A stretch of 64,000 bases of DNA from Flavobacteriaceae bacterium PS02293 (GTDB taxonomy: Bacteria > Bacteroidota > Bacteroidia > Flavobacteriales > Weeksellaceae), in assembly GCA_029960045.1 (NCBI GenBank), contig JASCOV010000003.1:372001-436000 (forward strand). The letters run 5' to 3'. Shown piece after piece: positions 17,205-25,851 of the stretch (within the stretch, counting starts at the first letter, position 1; each line of letters begins with the position of its first letter). The notes beneath the pieces are model-generated. The model did no database searches. It was not told the origin of the DNA and saw nothing but the letters and a program-made list of their open reading frames with translations. The position numbers were made by a program, and so were the translations under genes.

Positions 17205-17725
17205 TTATTAGCAACCGAAATGTTACCATCATAACTTATTGGCTGTCTGTTGTTTGAACTTACAGACAAAAATGCACTTCCGTTTTTGAAGATTTCCAGA
17301 TTGAAAACATAGCTTTCTTTTTGGTCTAATGTCGTAATCACAAATAGCGTATTTCCTTTTTTGGTAGTGGATTGTTTTACCATGAAATCCTTAGATTCAA
17401 ATCTTAGTCCTCCATTAATTGCATCGCCAGGACTTGCGTTGAAGGCTCTTCCGAAATAAGGTAATGCGACGCTAAGCAAATCTTTTTTCAAATTAAAACC
17501 ATTACCTGGGTCGAGATTCAAAATCCTGGTTCCGGTCGAACCTGGCATAGAATTCATTACATTGATGACATCATAATTGGTTGGGAAAGCTTTTGTAGCA
17601 TTAAAATCAAATTCTTGCTTCTCCACAACAGAACTTAAAGTTGTCGGCTCCAAATAGATCTGGCTTCCACAACTTACAGTCATTAAAGCTAAACTGAATA
17701 TTAATATTAAGGATTTCATTTTCAT
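17201..17725 (-). CDS. DUF4251 domain lipoprotein
   Basis: A 174-residue exported protein with lipobox ALMTVSC and one DUF4251-like domain, recognisable by the INGGLRFESKDF segment. DUF4251 is a Bacteroidota domain without known function. Start is ATG at either of two Met codons two residues apart. The stop overlaps the meaB stop by sharing TTAA. Confidence 0.78.
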   Translation of the reverse strand: MKMKSLILIFSLALMTVSCGSQIYLEPTTLSSVVEKQEFDFNATKAFPTNYDVINVMNSMPGSTGTRILNLDPGNGFNLKKDLLSVALPYFGRAFNASPGDAINGGLRFESKDFMVKQSTTKKGNTLFVITTLDQKESYVFNLEIFKNGSAFLSVSSNNRQPISYDGNISVANN

Positions 17726-17787
17726 AATTTTAGGAAGTTAACACATCAAGAATGATGCAACTTTTAGATGCAATAAAAAGAGAAAAG

Positions 17788-18894
17788 TTAATGGCTGTGT
17801 TCCAATTCTTTTCTGGAATCGCTGAAAAGCTTGAGAATCTTGTCTTCTTCATTTTCCCAGCAAAGCTCATCAGAAGCCACATTTAGATTATGAAGATAAA
17901 AGGCTTTTCCGTTTTCCAAAACCAGATTGATTTTCTCAGCAAGGTGTTCCGGCGAATGATTTTCTATAATTTCTCCTACCTCAAAAGTCTTAACAATATT
18001 AGTCATTTCCGGAAAATTAGAAACCACGACAGGAACTCTCGATTGGATGTAGTCAGAAATTTTGTTTGGTAAAGAATAATAATAGCTAAGGCCTTTATTT
18101 TCTTCGATACTCAATCCTACATCGGCTTTTGGTGTAATAAGTCTAAGTTCATCCGGGCAAAGTTTTCCAAGAAATTTGACTTTGTCTTCTACCCCATTTT
18201 GTTTTGCCAAATTCCAAAATTCTGATTCCAAAGGTCCGCCTCCCGCAATCCAAAGCTCCGCATTTTCAATCGATTGCATTGCAATAATCGCTTTATCAAT
18301 TCCTCTGGAATAATTCAACCAGCCTTGATATAGAATTACTTTTTTTGAATTTTCTTTCGTGCCCGTAAACTCAATTTTCCGAGGAAGATTATTAATTACA
18401 ACAGGTTTATTGATTTCATATTCCTTTACAAACCAATTGGCGTATGAATTACTCGCCGTTATCATTCGTTTGATTTTCGGAACAAAGGTCTTTTCGATTT
18501 TTTTCCAGACATGTTTTACCCAACGACCCTGGATTGTGGGCATTTCTGTAAAGATCTCGTGGCTGTCAAAAATGATCGGAATCTTAAATTTCTTAGAAAT
18601 CAGATAATTTGGCATAAGTGTCTCCAAATCATTGGCTAATAAAATGGTCTTATTGTCAGCATGTTTCAGAAGCTCTTTGTACAGTTTCCTTTGGAATTCT
18701 ATATAAGCAAATCTTAATATTTTTGATTTTAATTCAATTCTGACAAAAGGATAAGGACGTTCCATTTCTGGCGCTCCAAGCCAATTACATCCAATCAGAA
18801 CAGGTTCGTAGCCGTTATCATAAAGTGTTTTACACACCTTTTCCACGCGCTGGTCGGTATATAAATTATTGAAAACACTTATGATAACTTTCAT
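17788..18894 (-). CDS. Glycosyltransferase, GT4-like (GT-B fold)
   Basis: A 368-residue family with an N-terminal acceptor domain (NNLYTDQRVEKVC start), a SNSYANWF segment, and the C-terminal donor-site region: LYQGWLNYSRGID, LWIAGGGPLE, VKFLGKL and the PNKISDYIQSRVPVV stretch in place of the classical EX7E. Probably transfers a sugar in polysaccharide or LPS synthesis. It overlaps the upstream small membrane protein gene by four bases (ATGA). Confidence 0.88.
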   Translation of the reverse strand: MKVIISVFNNLYTDQRVEKVCKTLYDNGYEPVLIGCNWLGAPEMERPYPFVRIELKSKILRFAYIEFQRKLYKELLKHADNKTILLANDLETLMPNYLISKKFKIPIIFDSHEIFTEMPTIQGRWVKHVWKKIEKTFVPKIKRMITASNSYANWFVKEYEINKPVVINNLPRKIEFTGTKENSKKVILYQGWLNYSRGIDKAIIAMQSIENAELWIAGGGPLESEFWNLAKQNGVEDKVKFLGKLCPDELRLITPKADVGLSIEENKGLSYYYSLPNKISDYIQSRVPVVVSNFPEMTNIVKTFEVGEIIENHSPEHLAEKINLVLENGKAFYLHNLNVASDELCWENEEDKILKLFSDSRKELEHSH

Positions 18895-19118
18895 TTTTTG
18901 TCCCTTTTAAAAATATTATAGAGTTGAATCAAAGCAAGAACAGCATTTGGAATGATGATTGGCCAAAGCATACCACTATAGATTCCATAGATTACAAAAC
19001 AGATGCAACCCAATAAATTCACTGTTCTGATCGTTTTAATATCTTTCAGCAGAAAACTTGCAACCACAAAAGCTGAAGCTAAATAACCAACATATTCTGA
19101 CCAATTATTCATTAACAT
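18891..19118 (-). CDS. Small membrane protein, YgjV-like
   Basis: A 75-residue protein with two to three hydrophobic helices (YLASAFVVASFLL, LLGCICFVIYGIY and WPIIIPNAVLALI) and a basic tail. The layout is like YgjV-type or SemiSWEET-like small membrane proteins; SemiSWEETs form dimeric sugar channels, but I cannot assign it firmly. It is coupled to the glycosyltransferase by a four-base overlap. Two ATG codons two residues apart could serve as start. Confidence 0.7.
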   Translation of the reverse strand: MLMNNWSEYVGYLASAFVVASFLLKDIKTIRTVNLLGCICFVIYGIYSGMLWPIIIPNAVLALIQLYNIFKRDKK

Positions 19119-19277
19119 TTATTAAGGATTACAAACCTAAACATTTTTTAAAAAAATAAGGTCAAAAAGTCCATTTTTTTATGATGGCAATCTATTTGCA
19201 AACAAATATTTAAATTTTACAATAAATAATTGTAGGATTTATCATAAAAAACATAACTTAGTGTATAATTTTTAATT

Positions 19278-21800
19278 ATGGATTATAAATTTTCAGACGG
19301 TTTGAACCGCGTGTTCAAACAAAGCAAAAATGAAGCAAGGCGTTTGCAGAGTGAATTTCTGAATACTGAACATTTCCTTTTAGGAATCATCAAAACTGAA
19401 AATTCTGCGAAAGAGATCCTCGAAAGTCTAAGTGCGGATCTTACCCAAATAAAAAGAAAAATAGAAACCCTGAGTTCAGCAAACTCTAATCCGTTTACTG
19501 CAAATATGGGAAGCATTTCTTTTACAAAAATGGCAGATCAGGCTGTGAAAAGATCTGAGCTGGAATGTCGCCAATATCAATCTTCCGATATCAATACTGT
19601 ACACCTTTTATTAGGTATTCTTTATAAACAAGAAGATCCAACGGCAAATATTCTTCAGGCTTACGACATCGATTACGATGCTGTTCAAAAAGCATACAGA
19701 ACAATGTTGAAAAACACTGATCAGTTGCCACAAAATAGTGCGTATGATGATGACGAAGAAAAAGAAGAACCGTATAGCCAAATGAAAAAGCCTTCGGGAA
19801 ATCTTGGTGCTCAGAAGAGTAAAACGCCGACTTTGGATAACTTCGGTCGTGATTTGACTTCTCTTGCAAGAGACGGAAAACTAGACCCAGTTATTGGTCG
19901 TGAAAAAGAAATTGAGAGAGTTTCTCAGATCTTATCAAGAAGAAAGAAAAACAATCCACTTTTGATTGGTGAGCCAGGTGTTGGTAAATCAGCAATTGCA
20001 GAAGGTTTGGCTTTGAGGATTCAACAGAAAAAAGTTTCCAGAGTTCTTTACGGTAAACGTGTCATTACTTTAGATCTTGCAAGTTTAGTTGCAGGAACCA
20101 AATACCGTGGGCAATTCGAAGAGAGAATGAAAGCGATAATGACGGAATTGGAGAAAAACAGAGATGTCATTCTTTTCATTGATGAGTTGCATACTATTGT
20201 TGGTGCTGGAAGTTCTACGGGAAGTTTAGACGCTTCTAATATGTTCAAACCTGCTTTGGCAAGAGGAGAAATTCAATGTATTGGTGCAACAACTCTTGAC
20301 GAGTACAGACAATATATCGAGAAAGATGGAGCTTTAGAGCGTCGTTTCCAAAAGGTTATGGTAGAGCCAACTACGGTTGACGAAACTATTCAGATTCTTC
20401 ATCAAATCAAAGATAAATACGAAGACCATCACAATGTTCATTACACAGACGAAGCTATCAACGCTTGTGTGAATTTGACAGCGAGATATATCACAGACAG
20501 ATTCCTTCCGGACAAAGCGATTGATGCGATGGACGAAGCAGGGTCAAGAGTCTATATCAAAAATATGAAAGTTCCTTCCGAAATCATCGAGCATGAATCT
20601 CGTATCGAAGAAGTGAAGGAATTGAAACAACAAGCCGTAAAAGCTCAGGATTATCTTGAAGCAAGAAAGCTGAAAGACGAGGAAGAAAGACTTCAAATCG
20701 AATTGAATCTTGCGCAGGAACAATGGGACAAAGACGTTAAGGAGAAAAAAGAAGAAGTGACCGAGGAAAGCGTTGCGGAAGTGGTCTCTATGATGAGTGG
20801 TGTTCCGGTGACTAAAGTTGGCAAAAATGAGCTTGATAAACTGGCTCAGATGGATGAAAAATTGAATGGAAAAGTTATCGGTCAGGAAGATGCTGTGAAA
20901 AAAGTAGTGAAAGCCATCCAAAGAAACAGAGCCGGATTGAAAGACCCGAATCGTCCAATTGGAACATTCATTTTCCTTGGAACTACAGGTGTAGGTAAAA
21001 CCGAATTGGCTAAAGTGATGGCGCGCGAATTATTCGAATCTGATGAATCATTAATCAGAATCGATATGAGTGAATATATGGAAAAATTTGCGGTTTCCAG
21101 ACTGGTTGGTGCGCCTCCAGGATATGTTGGTTATGAAGAAGGCGGACAATTGACAGAAGCTGTAAGAAGAAAACCTTACGCAGTTGTACTTTTGGACGAA
21201 ATTGAGAAAGCGCATCCAGATGTATTCAATATTTTGTTACAGATTTTGGATGAAGGTTTTGTGACTGATTCTCTTGGAAGAAAAATTGATTTCAGAAATA
21301 CGATTATCATTCTGACGTCTAATATCGGAACCAGAGACCTGAAAGATTTTGGTGATGGTGTAGGATTTGGGACAACTGCTAAGAAAACCAATACCGATGC
21401 AAGAGCAAGGTCAACCATCGAAAGTGCTTTGAAGAAAGCATTTGCTCCGGAGTTCCTGAACAGAATAGATGATATTGTAATCTTTAACTCTCTAGAGCAG
21501 AAAGACATCAAGCAAATCATCGAGCTTGAGCTTGGAAAACTTTACAGCAGACTTGAAAAATTAGGTTACAAAGTTGAATTGACTGAGGAAGCCAAAGATT
21601 TCATCTCAGAAAAAGGATGGGACAAAGATTTCGGAGCAAGACCTCTGAAACGTGCTATCCAGAAATACATCGAAGACCTTCTTGCAGAAATGCTTGTCAA
21701 TAAGCAATTCAGCGAAGGAGAAGCGGTTATTTTAAATGTAAATGAAGCCAAAGACGGATTGGAAGGAAAAACGCAAACCGAAAAAGAAAGCGTAAAATAA
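19278..21800 (+). CDS. clpC: ATP-dependent Clp protease ATP-binding subunit ClpC
   Basis: An 840-residue Hsp100 unfoldase that feeds substrates to ClpP. It has the double N-domain (residues about 1-145), AAA1 with Walker A GEPGVGKSAIAEG (about 236), a middle domain with a UVR-like segment (EARKLKDEEERLQ) that marks it as ClpC rather than ClpA, and AAA2 with Walker A GTTGVGKTELAKV (about 570) and a C-terminal D2-small domain. VGFG near residue 695 could be the ClpP-binding loop. The gene is monocistronic with its own terminator. Confidence 0.95.
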   Translation: MDYKFSDGLNRVFKQSKNEARRLQSEFLNTEHFLLGIIKTENSAKEILESLSADLTQIKRKIETLSSANSNPFTANMGSISFTKMADQAVKRSELECRQYQSSDINTVHLLLGILYKQEDPTANILQAYDIDYDAVQKAYRTMLKNTDQLPQNSAYDDDEEKEEPYSQMKKPSGNLGAQKSKTPTLDNFGRDLTSLARDGKLDPVIGREKEIERVSQILSRRKKNNPLLIGEPGVGKSAIAEGLALRIQQKKVSRVLYGKRVITLDLASLVAGTKYRGQFEERMKAIMTELEKNRDVILFIDELHTIVGAGSSTGSLDASNMFKPALARGEIQCIGATTLDEYRQYIEKDGALERRFQKVMVEPTTVDETIQILHQIKDKYEDHHNVHYTDEAINACVNLTARYITDRFLPDKAIDAMDEAGSRVYIKNMKVPSEIIEHESRIEEVKELKQQAVKAQDYLEARKLKDEEERLQIELNLAQEQWDKDVKEKKEEVTEESVAEVVSMMSGVPVTKVGKNELDKLAQMDEKLNGKVIGQEDAVKKVVKAIQRNRAGLKDPNRPIGTFIFLGTTGVGKTELAKVMARELFESDESLIRIDMSEYMEKFAVSRLVGAPPGYVGYEEGGQLTEAVRRKPYAVVLLDEIEKAHPDVFNILLQILDEGFVTDSLGRKIDFRNTIIILTSNIGTRDLKDFGDGVGFGTTAKKTNTDARARSTIESALKKAFAPEFLNRIDDIVIFNSLEQKDIKQIIELELGKLYSRLEKLGYKVELTEEAKDFISEKGWDKDFGARPLKRAIQKYIEDLLAEMLVNKQFSEGEAVILNVNEAKDGLEGKTQTEKESVK

Positions 21801-21818
21801 ATTATATTAAAATGATAT

Positions 21819-21847
21819 GACCACCTTCAAAAAAAGGTGGTCTTTTT
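21819..21847 (+). terminator. Intrinsic terminator after clpC
   Basis: Seven-pair stem GACCACC/GGTGGTC and five Ts. Its position decides the start of the next gene: the in-frame ATG before it would place codons in the terminator. Confidence 0.9.
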
Positions 21848-21855
21848 ATATAGCT

Positions 21856-22440
21856 ATGGAAGAATCTTCAAAAGAATTTTTACTTAATAACATTCCAGGA
21901 ATTACACGAGAAGACGTAGAAATACTTTCGCCTTATACTACATTACGAAAATTCAAATCTGGCGAAATATATATTATGCCTGGCGAAAATAACCGCAAAG
22001 TTTATTTCATCAAAAGTGGAATTGTTCGTGTTTACCATCTGGAAGCTAATGGCGCAGAAAAAACCATTCTTTTTCATAACAAAAAGAGTTTTTTTGGGAA
22101 TTATGACGGGATTATTTACAATCAACCTTCGAGGTATTTCTATCAGTCTATCGGTGAAACAGAGCTTTTTGAGCTGACTTATGACGCTATTCATCTTGGT
22201 TCTCAAAAAAGTTTGACAATCAATAATCTTCGAGCTAATATGTTTTTGGCAATGATTGGAATTCTATTGCAAAATATCGAAGATTTTGTCCTTCTAAATC
22301 CGGAAGAAAGATATCAGAAACATCTGGAAGAAAATGCAAAAGTTCTGCAGAAAGTTCCTTCGAAATATATTGCTTCTCTACTGGGAATCACGCCAGTATC
22401 TCTTAGCAGAATAAAAAAGAGACTTTTAAAAGGAAATTAA
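21856..22440 (+). CDS. Crp/Fnr family transcriptional regulator
   Basis: A 194-residue regulator with a cyclic-nucleotide-binding fold (FKSGEIYIMPGENNRKVYFI, residues about 35-55) and a C-terminal helix-turn-helix (SKYIASLLGITPVSLSRIK). I start it at MEESSKEFLL, after the clpC terminator; the frame extends further upstream but through that hairpin. Effector and targets are unknown. Confidence 0.87.
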   Translation: MEESSKEFLLNNIPGITREDVEILSPYTTLRKFKSGEIYIMPGENNRKVYFIKSGIVRVYHLEANGAEKTILFHNKKSFFGNYDGIIYNQPSRYFYQSIGETELFELTYDAIHLGSQKSLTINNLRANMFLAMIGILLQNIEDFVLLNPEERYQKHLEENAKVLQKVPSKYIASLLGITPVSLSRIKKRLLKGN

Positions 22441-22472
22441 CAAATGTAAATTTTTATTTCAAAAATTCATTT

Positions 22473-22480
22473 TACTTTTG
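22473..22480 (+). promoter_or_regulatory. -7 promoter box TACTTTTG of a candidate small RNA
   Basis: Perfect TAnnTTTG match in the gap after the Crp-like gene. No protein gene follows on this strand before the hairpin at 22489, so it would drive only a short RNA. A clear upstream TTTG element is not seen. Confidence 0.4.
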
Positions 22481-22485
22481 CAATC

Positions 22486-22554
22486 CCTAATAAGGTCCTC
22501 TAAAAAATCTATCCTAAGCACGAATGATGATAAATAAGAGGGCTTTATTTTTTT
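22486..22554 (+). ncRNA. Candidate small RNA or long-loop terminator
   Basis: Arms 22489-22501 (AATAAGGTCCTCT) and 22537-22549 (AGAGGGCTTTATT) pair over all 13 positions with two G-U wobbles, around a 35-base loop, and are followed by a T run. With the promoter box just upstream this looks like a roughly 70-base small RNA; the alternative is a terminator for the preceding Crp-like gene. Confidence 0.4.
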
Positions 22555-23077
22555 ATAATCCTACTACAAATCCCACACTCGGGATAAATCCTGTACTAAA
22601 AATACTACTTCTCTCTTTCCATAACACATTGTACATCAATCCAAATTGTGCAAATGCATTATTTCCTATCGGTTGCATATAACCGCCTCCAAGATAAAGC
22701 GCAGTTTCATCTGTATCAAATTTATAACCTGTGACTTTCTCTTTAGAATTAATGAAATATTGCTGGAGATTGGCTCCTACAAAGAAAGAACGGGCAAAAT
22801 AATAATTCATAAATGGACCGACTCCAAACATTGTGGAAGTATAATAATTATCTTTTTGCCAAGAGACATTTCCAATAACTCCGCCTTCTAATTGGTCTGT
22901 GATTTTGTAACCAACTCTCGGGGAAACTTGTAGATTGAAATAAGAATTACTTCCAAACCCAACGCCCAATCCACCTCCAAAAGTCCAGCGGTTGGCTTGA
23001 GTTCCTGAGCTCATAGCAATTTGTGAAAAGCTTAGAAAACTAATTAGAATTAAGGAAAGACTGAATAATTTTTTCAT
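22553..23077 (-). CDS. Outer membrane beta-barrel protein (porin family-like)
   Basis: A 174-residue exported protein: signal peptide MKKLFSLSLILISFLSFSQ, then alternating hydrophobic and polar strands with many Gly, Tyr and Phe (GGGLGVGFG, YLGGGYMQPIG, PSVGFVVGL), ending with an aromatic/aliphatic strand as in eight-stranded outer-membrane barrels. No specific function can be read. The 262-base gap to the divergent mnmA holds a structured repeat. Confidence 0.78.
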   Translation of the reverse strand: MKKLFSLSLILISFLSFSQIAMSSGTQANRWTFGGGLGVGFGSNSYFNLQVSPRVGYKITDQLEGGVIGNVSWQKDNYYTSTMFGVGPFMNYYFARSFFVGANLQQYFINSKEKVTGYKFDTDETALYLGGGYMQPIGNNAFAQFGLMYNVLWKERSSIFSTGFIPSVGFVVGL

Positions 23078-23123
23078 AATTAAAGGCGTTTTTAGGTTGA
23101 CATTTTAATAGAAGGTTGAATCT

Positions 23124-23213
23124 GCAGCCCGACTTGAACGGAAATCCTTTTTTGCGAAGGGAAAAGCCTTGGCAAAAAGATTGGGAGTGGAAGGCGGAAA
23201 TAGCTGCCCAAAA
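23124..23213 (+). repeat. Dispersed structured repeat, copy A
   Basis: Left block starts GCAGCCCGACTTGAACGG and runs into ATCCTTTTTTGC; right block runs from GCAAAAAGATTGGGAG to GCGGAAATAGCTGCCCAAA. Outer GCAGC/GCTGC and inner CTTTTTTGC/GCAAAAAG arms pair. The 16-base centre (AAGG...CCTT) differs from other copies. It lies between two divergent gene starts. Confidence 0.85.
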
Positions 23214-23281
23214 TATTTTTCTTGACACTATCGTTTTTATCAATCCTTAAAATTATGGTTTTTTTGCGAAAGTTTTCTTTG

Positions 23282-23289
23282 TATTTTTG
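23282..23289 (+). promoter_or_regulatory. -7 promoter box TATTTTTG of mnmA
   Basis: Perfect TAnnTTTG match 50 bases before the mnmA ATG; a TTTG lies 15 bases upstream of it, slightly closer than usual. Confidence 0.5.
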
Positions 23290-23339
23290 CATCCTCAAAC
23301 TAAGAACTCCCGTTAAGAGTTTCGTAAAATTGAAATCAA

Positions 23340-24527
23340 ATGAAAATAGTAGTTGGCCTCTCCGGAGGCGTAGATTCTAGCGTGACAGCTTATCTTTTGC
23401 AACAGCAAGGTCACGAAGTTATCGCACTTTTTATGCGAAACTGGAACGATGCATCGGTAACATTGGAAGATGAATGCCCTTGGATAGAAGACAGTAATGA
23501 TGCGCTTCTCGTCGCACAGAAATTAGGAATTCCTTATCAGGTCATCGATATGAGCGAGCTCTACAAGGAGCGAATCGTGGATTATATGTTTGACGAATAT
23601 CAAAAAGGAAGAACACCCAATCCCGATGTGCTTTGTAACAGAGAAGTGAAATTCGATGTGTTTATGAAAACGGCTTTATCCCTTGGTGCTGAGAAAGTTG
23701 CGACAGGACATTATGCACGAGTTCATTCGACAATTGATGAAAACGGAAAAGAGATTTTTCATCTTTTGGCAGGGAAAGATAATAATAAAGACCAAAGTTA
23801 TTTCCTTTGCCAGTTGAGTCAAGACCAATTATCAAAAGCTTTATTCCCGATTGGAGAATTAACTAAGCCGGAAGTAAGAGAAATCGCTAAAGAAATTGGC
23901 TTGGTAACGGCTGATAAGAAAGATTCTCAGGGACTTTGCTTCATTGGGAAGGTAAGTTTACCGACTTTTCTTCAGCAACAATTGGTTCCGAAGGAAGGTG
24001 AAATTGTGGAAATCTTCAATGATTTTGCAGAATTCCATAAAGAAACGCCAACTTTTAATTCGAAATTAGAAGAGCTGGAATATTTATCTGCGAAAATCAA
24101 TTATAAAAAAGAGGACGGAAAAGTAATTGGGAAGCATCAGGGTGCGCAGTTTTTCACAATCGGACAAAGTAAAGGTTTGGGAATTGGTGGACATAAAGAG
24201 AGCTGTTTCATCATTTCCAGAGAAATGGAAAATAATATCATTTTCGTTGGTGAAGGAAAAAATTTCGCTGGACTTTTCAGAAAAGCTTTGAAAATTGATA
24301 ATTCCGAAGTTCATTGGGTTCGTGAAGATTTGAAATTGAAAAACGGAGAATCTATGGACGTAATGGCAAGAATTCGTTACCGCCAGACTTTGGAAAAAGC
24401 GACGATTTATCAATCCGAAGAAGGCTTTTTTATGGAATTTGAAAATGCTCAATCTGCTATTGCTGAAGGACAATTTGCGGCTTGGTATATCGATGATGAA
24501 TTGATTGGAAGTGGCGTGATTGCTTAA
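23340..24527 (+). CDS. mnmA: tRNA-specific 2-thiouridylase MnmA
   Basis: Adds sulfur to U34 of tRNA-Lys, -Glu and -Gln. The ATP-pyrophosphatase P-loop [10 protein letters not shown] lies at the N-terminus, the first catalytic Cys in VLCNREVKF (about residue 98) and the second in [10 protein letters not shown] (about 201), followed by the C-terminal beta-barrel tRNA-binding domains. At 395 residues it is slightly longer than E. coli MnmA because of an insertion near residues 225-260. Confidence 0.96.
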   Translation: MKIVVGLSGGVDSSVTAYLLQQQGHEVIALFMRNWNDASVTLEDECPWIEDSNDALLVAQKLGIPYQVIDMSELYKERIVDYMFDEYQKGRTPNPDVLCNREVKFDVFMKTALSLGAEKVATGHYARVHSTIDENGKEIFHLLAGKDNNKDQSYFLCQLSQDQLSKALFPIGELTKPEVREIAKEIGLVTADKKDSQGLCFIGKVSLPTFLQQQLVPKEGEIVEIFNDFAEFHKETPTFNSKLEELEYLSAKINYKKEDGKVIGKHQGAQFFTIGQSKGLGIGGHKESCFIISREMENNIIFVGEGKNFAGLFRKALKIDNSEVHWVREDLKLKNGESMDVMARIRYRQTLEKATIYQSEEGFFMEFENAQSAIAEGQFAAWYIDDELIGSGVIA

Positions 24528-24550
24528 AAAATAACAGAATTAAATAATTG

Positions 24551-24585
24551 AACAGGCTTTGCGGAATTTTCGTGAAGCCTGTTTT
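24551..24585 (+). terminator. Intrinsic terminator after mnmA
   Basis: Stem AACAGGCTT/AAGCCTGTT, extended inward by imperfect TTTGCG/CGTGAA pairing, then TTTTG. Confidence 0.8.
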
Positions 24586-24626
24586 GTCTATACATTCTTT
24601 GCGTTGGTCGATGAATAATTATAGTT

Positions 24627-24639
24627 GGTCTATTAGACC
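24627..24639. promoter_or_regulatory. Palindrome GGTCTA-T-TAGACC, possible operator
   Basis: Perfect 6+1+6 inverted repeat, 75 bases before the ATG of the exported Lys/Gln-rich protein gene; no T run follows. A regulator site is possible. Confidence 0.3.
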
Positions 24640-24713
24640 GAAACCGCGATTGTCAGAGGAATGTTTATTGTTTAATATTGTCTTGTTAAACAAAAACATA
24701 AATTCTATTTATT

Positions 24714-25118
24714 ATGAAAAAGTTATTATTTGCAGCCAGTTTATTTACAGTAGTTGCAATCAGCGCACAGGAAACTCAGGAAAGAAAAAGACCTGAAAGA
24801 CCGACAACGGAACAACAAATGAAGGCTTTTGATGATTACAATTTGAATTCTGACCAGAAGCAGAAATTACAAACTCTCTACAAAGAGAAAGATTCAAAGT
24901 TCGAGAAAAACGGACAAAAATCTAAGGGCGAAAAAGGACAAAAGCCAGACGATTCTAGAAAAGCAGATTTTGAAAAGGAACAAAAAGATTTTGACGGAAA
25001 AATCCAAAAAATCCTGACAAAAGAACAGTACGCAAAGTATCAGACCAATCAAAAACAACACTCAAAAGACGGTCAGAAAAAAGGAGGACAAAGACCAGAG
25101 CGTAAACAAGAAGATTAA
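24714..25118 (+). CDS. Small exported Lys/Gln-rich protein, LTxxQ/Spy-like
   Basis: A 134-residue periplasmic protein: signal peptide MKKLLFAASLFTVVAISAQ, then a charged, helical, low-complexity body with the segment LNSDQKQKLQTLYKEK and KIQKILTKEQYAKYQ. These recall the LTxxQ helices of the Spy/CpxP envelope-stress chaperones, but the match is short and the assignment tentative. It is related to the next gene, with which it shares the pattern KILxKxQYxxY. Confidence 0.7.
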   Translation: MKKLLFAASLFTVVAISAQETQERKRPERPTTEQQMKAFDDYNLNSDQKQKLQTLYKEKDSKFEKNGQKSKGEKGQKPDDSRKADFEKEQKDFDGKIQKILTKEQYAKYQTNQKQHSKDGQKKGGQRPERKQED

Positions 25119-25136
25119 AATCAAATTTTTCAATAG

Positions 25137-25165
25137 ACCTTTCAGAATTTCTGAAAGGTTTTTTT
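25137..25165 (+). terminator. Intrinsic terminator after the first small exported gene
   Basis: Stem ACCTTTCAG/CTGAAAGGT with a five-base loop and seven Ts. Confidence 0.88.
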
Positions 25166-25185
25166 GTTTTTATTAAACTAAAATC

Positions 25186-25254
25186 CTTCGACTCCGCTCA
25201 GGATGACATCGCTAATACTACCTTTTTTCGTTGTCAGGCTGAGCGGAGTCGAAG
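25186..25254. repeat. Long inverted repeat with 16-base perfect arms
   Basis: Arms CTTCGACTCCGCTCAG (25186-25201) and CTGAGCGGAGTCGAAG (25239-25254) flank a 37-base spacer. This sits in the 364-base gap between the two small exported genes, whose remainder contains the terminator above and AT-rich sequence with several AATATT blocks near 25345-25410 but no gene. Similar palindromes are scattered in many bacterial genomes. Confidence 0.8.
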
Positions 25255-25482
25255 CCTTGAAGTATCAATAACTTCATTAAAAAACATCATTCATCTATAC
25301 ATTCGATTTCTTCGTCGGTAAATAACTCTCATTCTTCTATAACTCAATATTAATGGCACTTTCAGGCATCAATATTGGATATTACTAAGCAAGAACGCTA
25401 ATCAATATTAACATTAAAAATTTTAGAAATTATGAAATCGTAAGATTGCATATGATCTTTAAAAACAAATAAAATTTTGCAT

Positions 25483-25791
25483 ATGAAAAAGTTAGTTTTA
25501 GCAGTAAGTTTAGTTATCGCATTCACTGCTAGTGCACAGAAAAGAGACAATGGAATGAGAAACGTAAAAGTTGAAACTCATCAATATCAAAAAGGTTTTG
25601 CCGGAATCCGTTTGACTCCAGCTCAGCAAAAGAAAATCGATATGTTGTCAAGAGAAAGATTGAGCGAAAGAGAATACGACGCAAGAATCAGAAAAATCCT
25701 GAACAAACAACAATACGAGAATTATATGGCTTACCAGCACAAAGACTGGAAAAAAGATAGAGACTTTGCAATGAATGGCCCAAGAAGATAA
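25483..25791 (+). CDS. Small exported basic protein, LTxxQ/Spy-like
   Basis: A 102-residue exported protein with signal peptide MKKLVLAVSLVIAFTASAQ and a basic helical body, including LTPAQQKKIDMLSRERL and RIRKILNKQQYENY. It shares this layout with the gene before it, and the two look like diverged paralogues. The ATG giving MKKLVLAV is preferred to a TTG two codons earlier. Function unknown; an envelope-stress role is only suggested by the LTxxQ-like pattern. Confidence 0.7.
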   Translation: MKKLVLAVSLVIAFTASAQKRDNGMRNVKVETHQYQKGFAGIRLTPAQQKKIDMLSRERLSEREYDARIRKILNKQQYENYMAYQHKDWKKDRDFAMNGPRR

Positions 25792-25821
25792 ACCCAATTT
25801 CACACTCATTATATTTTAAAT

Positions 25822-25849
25822 AAACGCTCGAAAATCTCGGGCGTTTTTA
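25822..25849. terminator. Bidirectional terminator
   Basis: Ten-pair stem AAACGCTCGA/TCGGGCGTTT (one wobble) with a five-base loop, then TTATTTT; it sits between the convergent small exported gene and the LytTR operon. Confidence 0.82.
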
Positions 25850-25851
25850 TT

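Noticed and set aside
24548..24796. An 82-codon reading frame between mnmA and the small exported gene
   Set aside because: It runs through the mnmA terminator and the signal peptide of the next gene; no family resemblance.
25186..25254. Inverted repeat considered as an insertion sequence end or CRISPR-like repeat
   Set aside because: Only one pair of arms, no transposase or spacer series nearby; a plain intergenic palindrome explains it.
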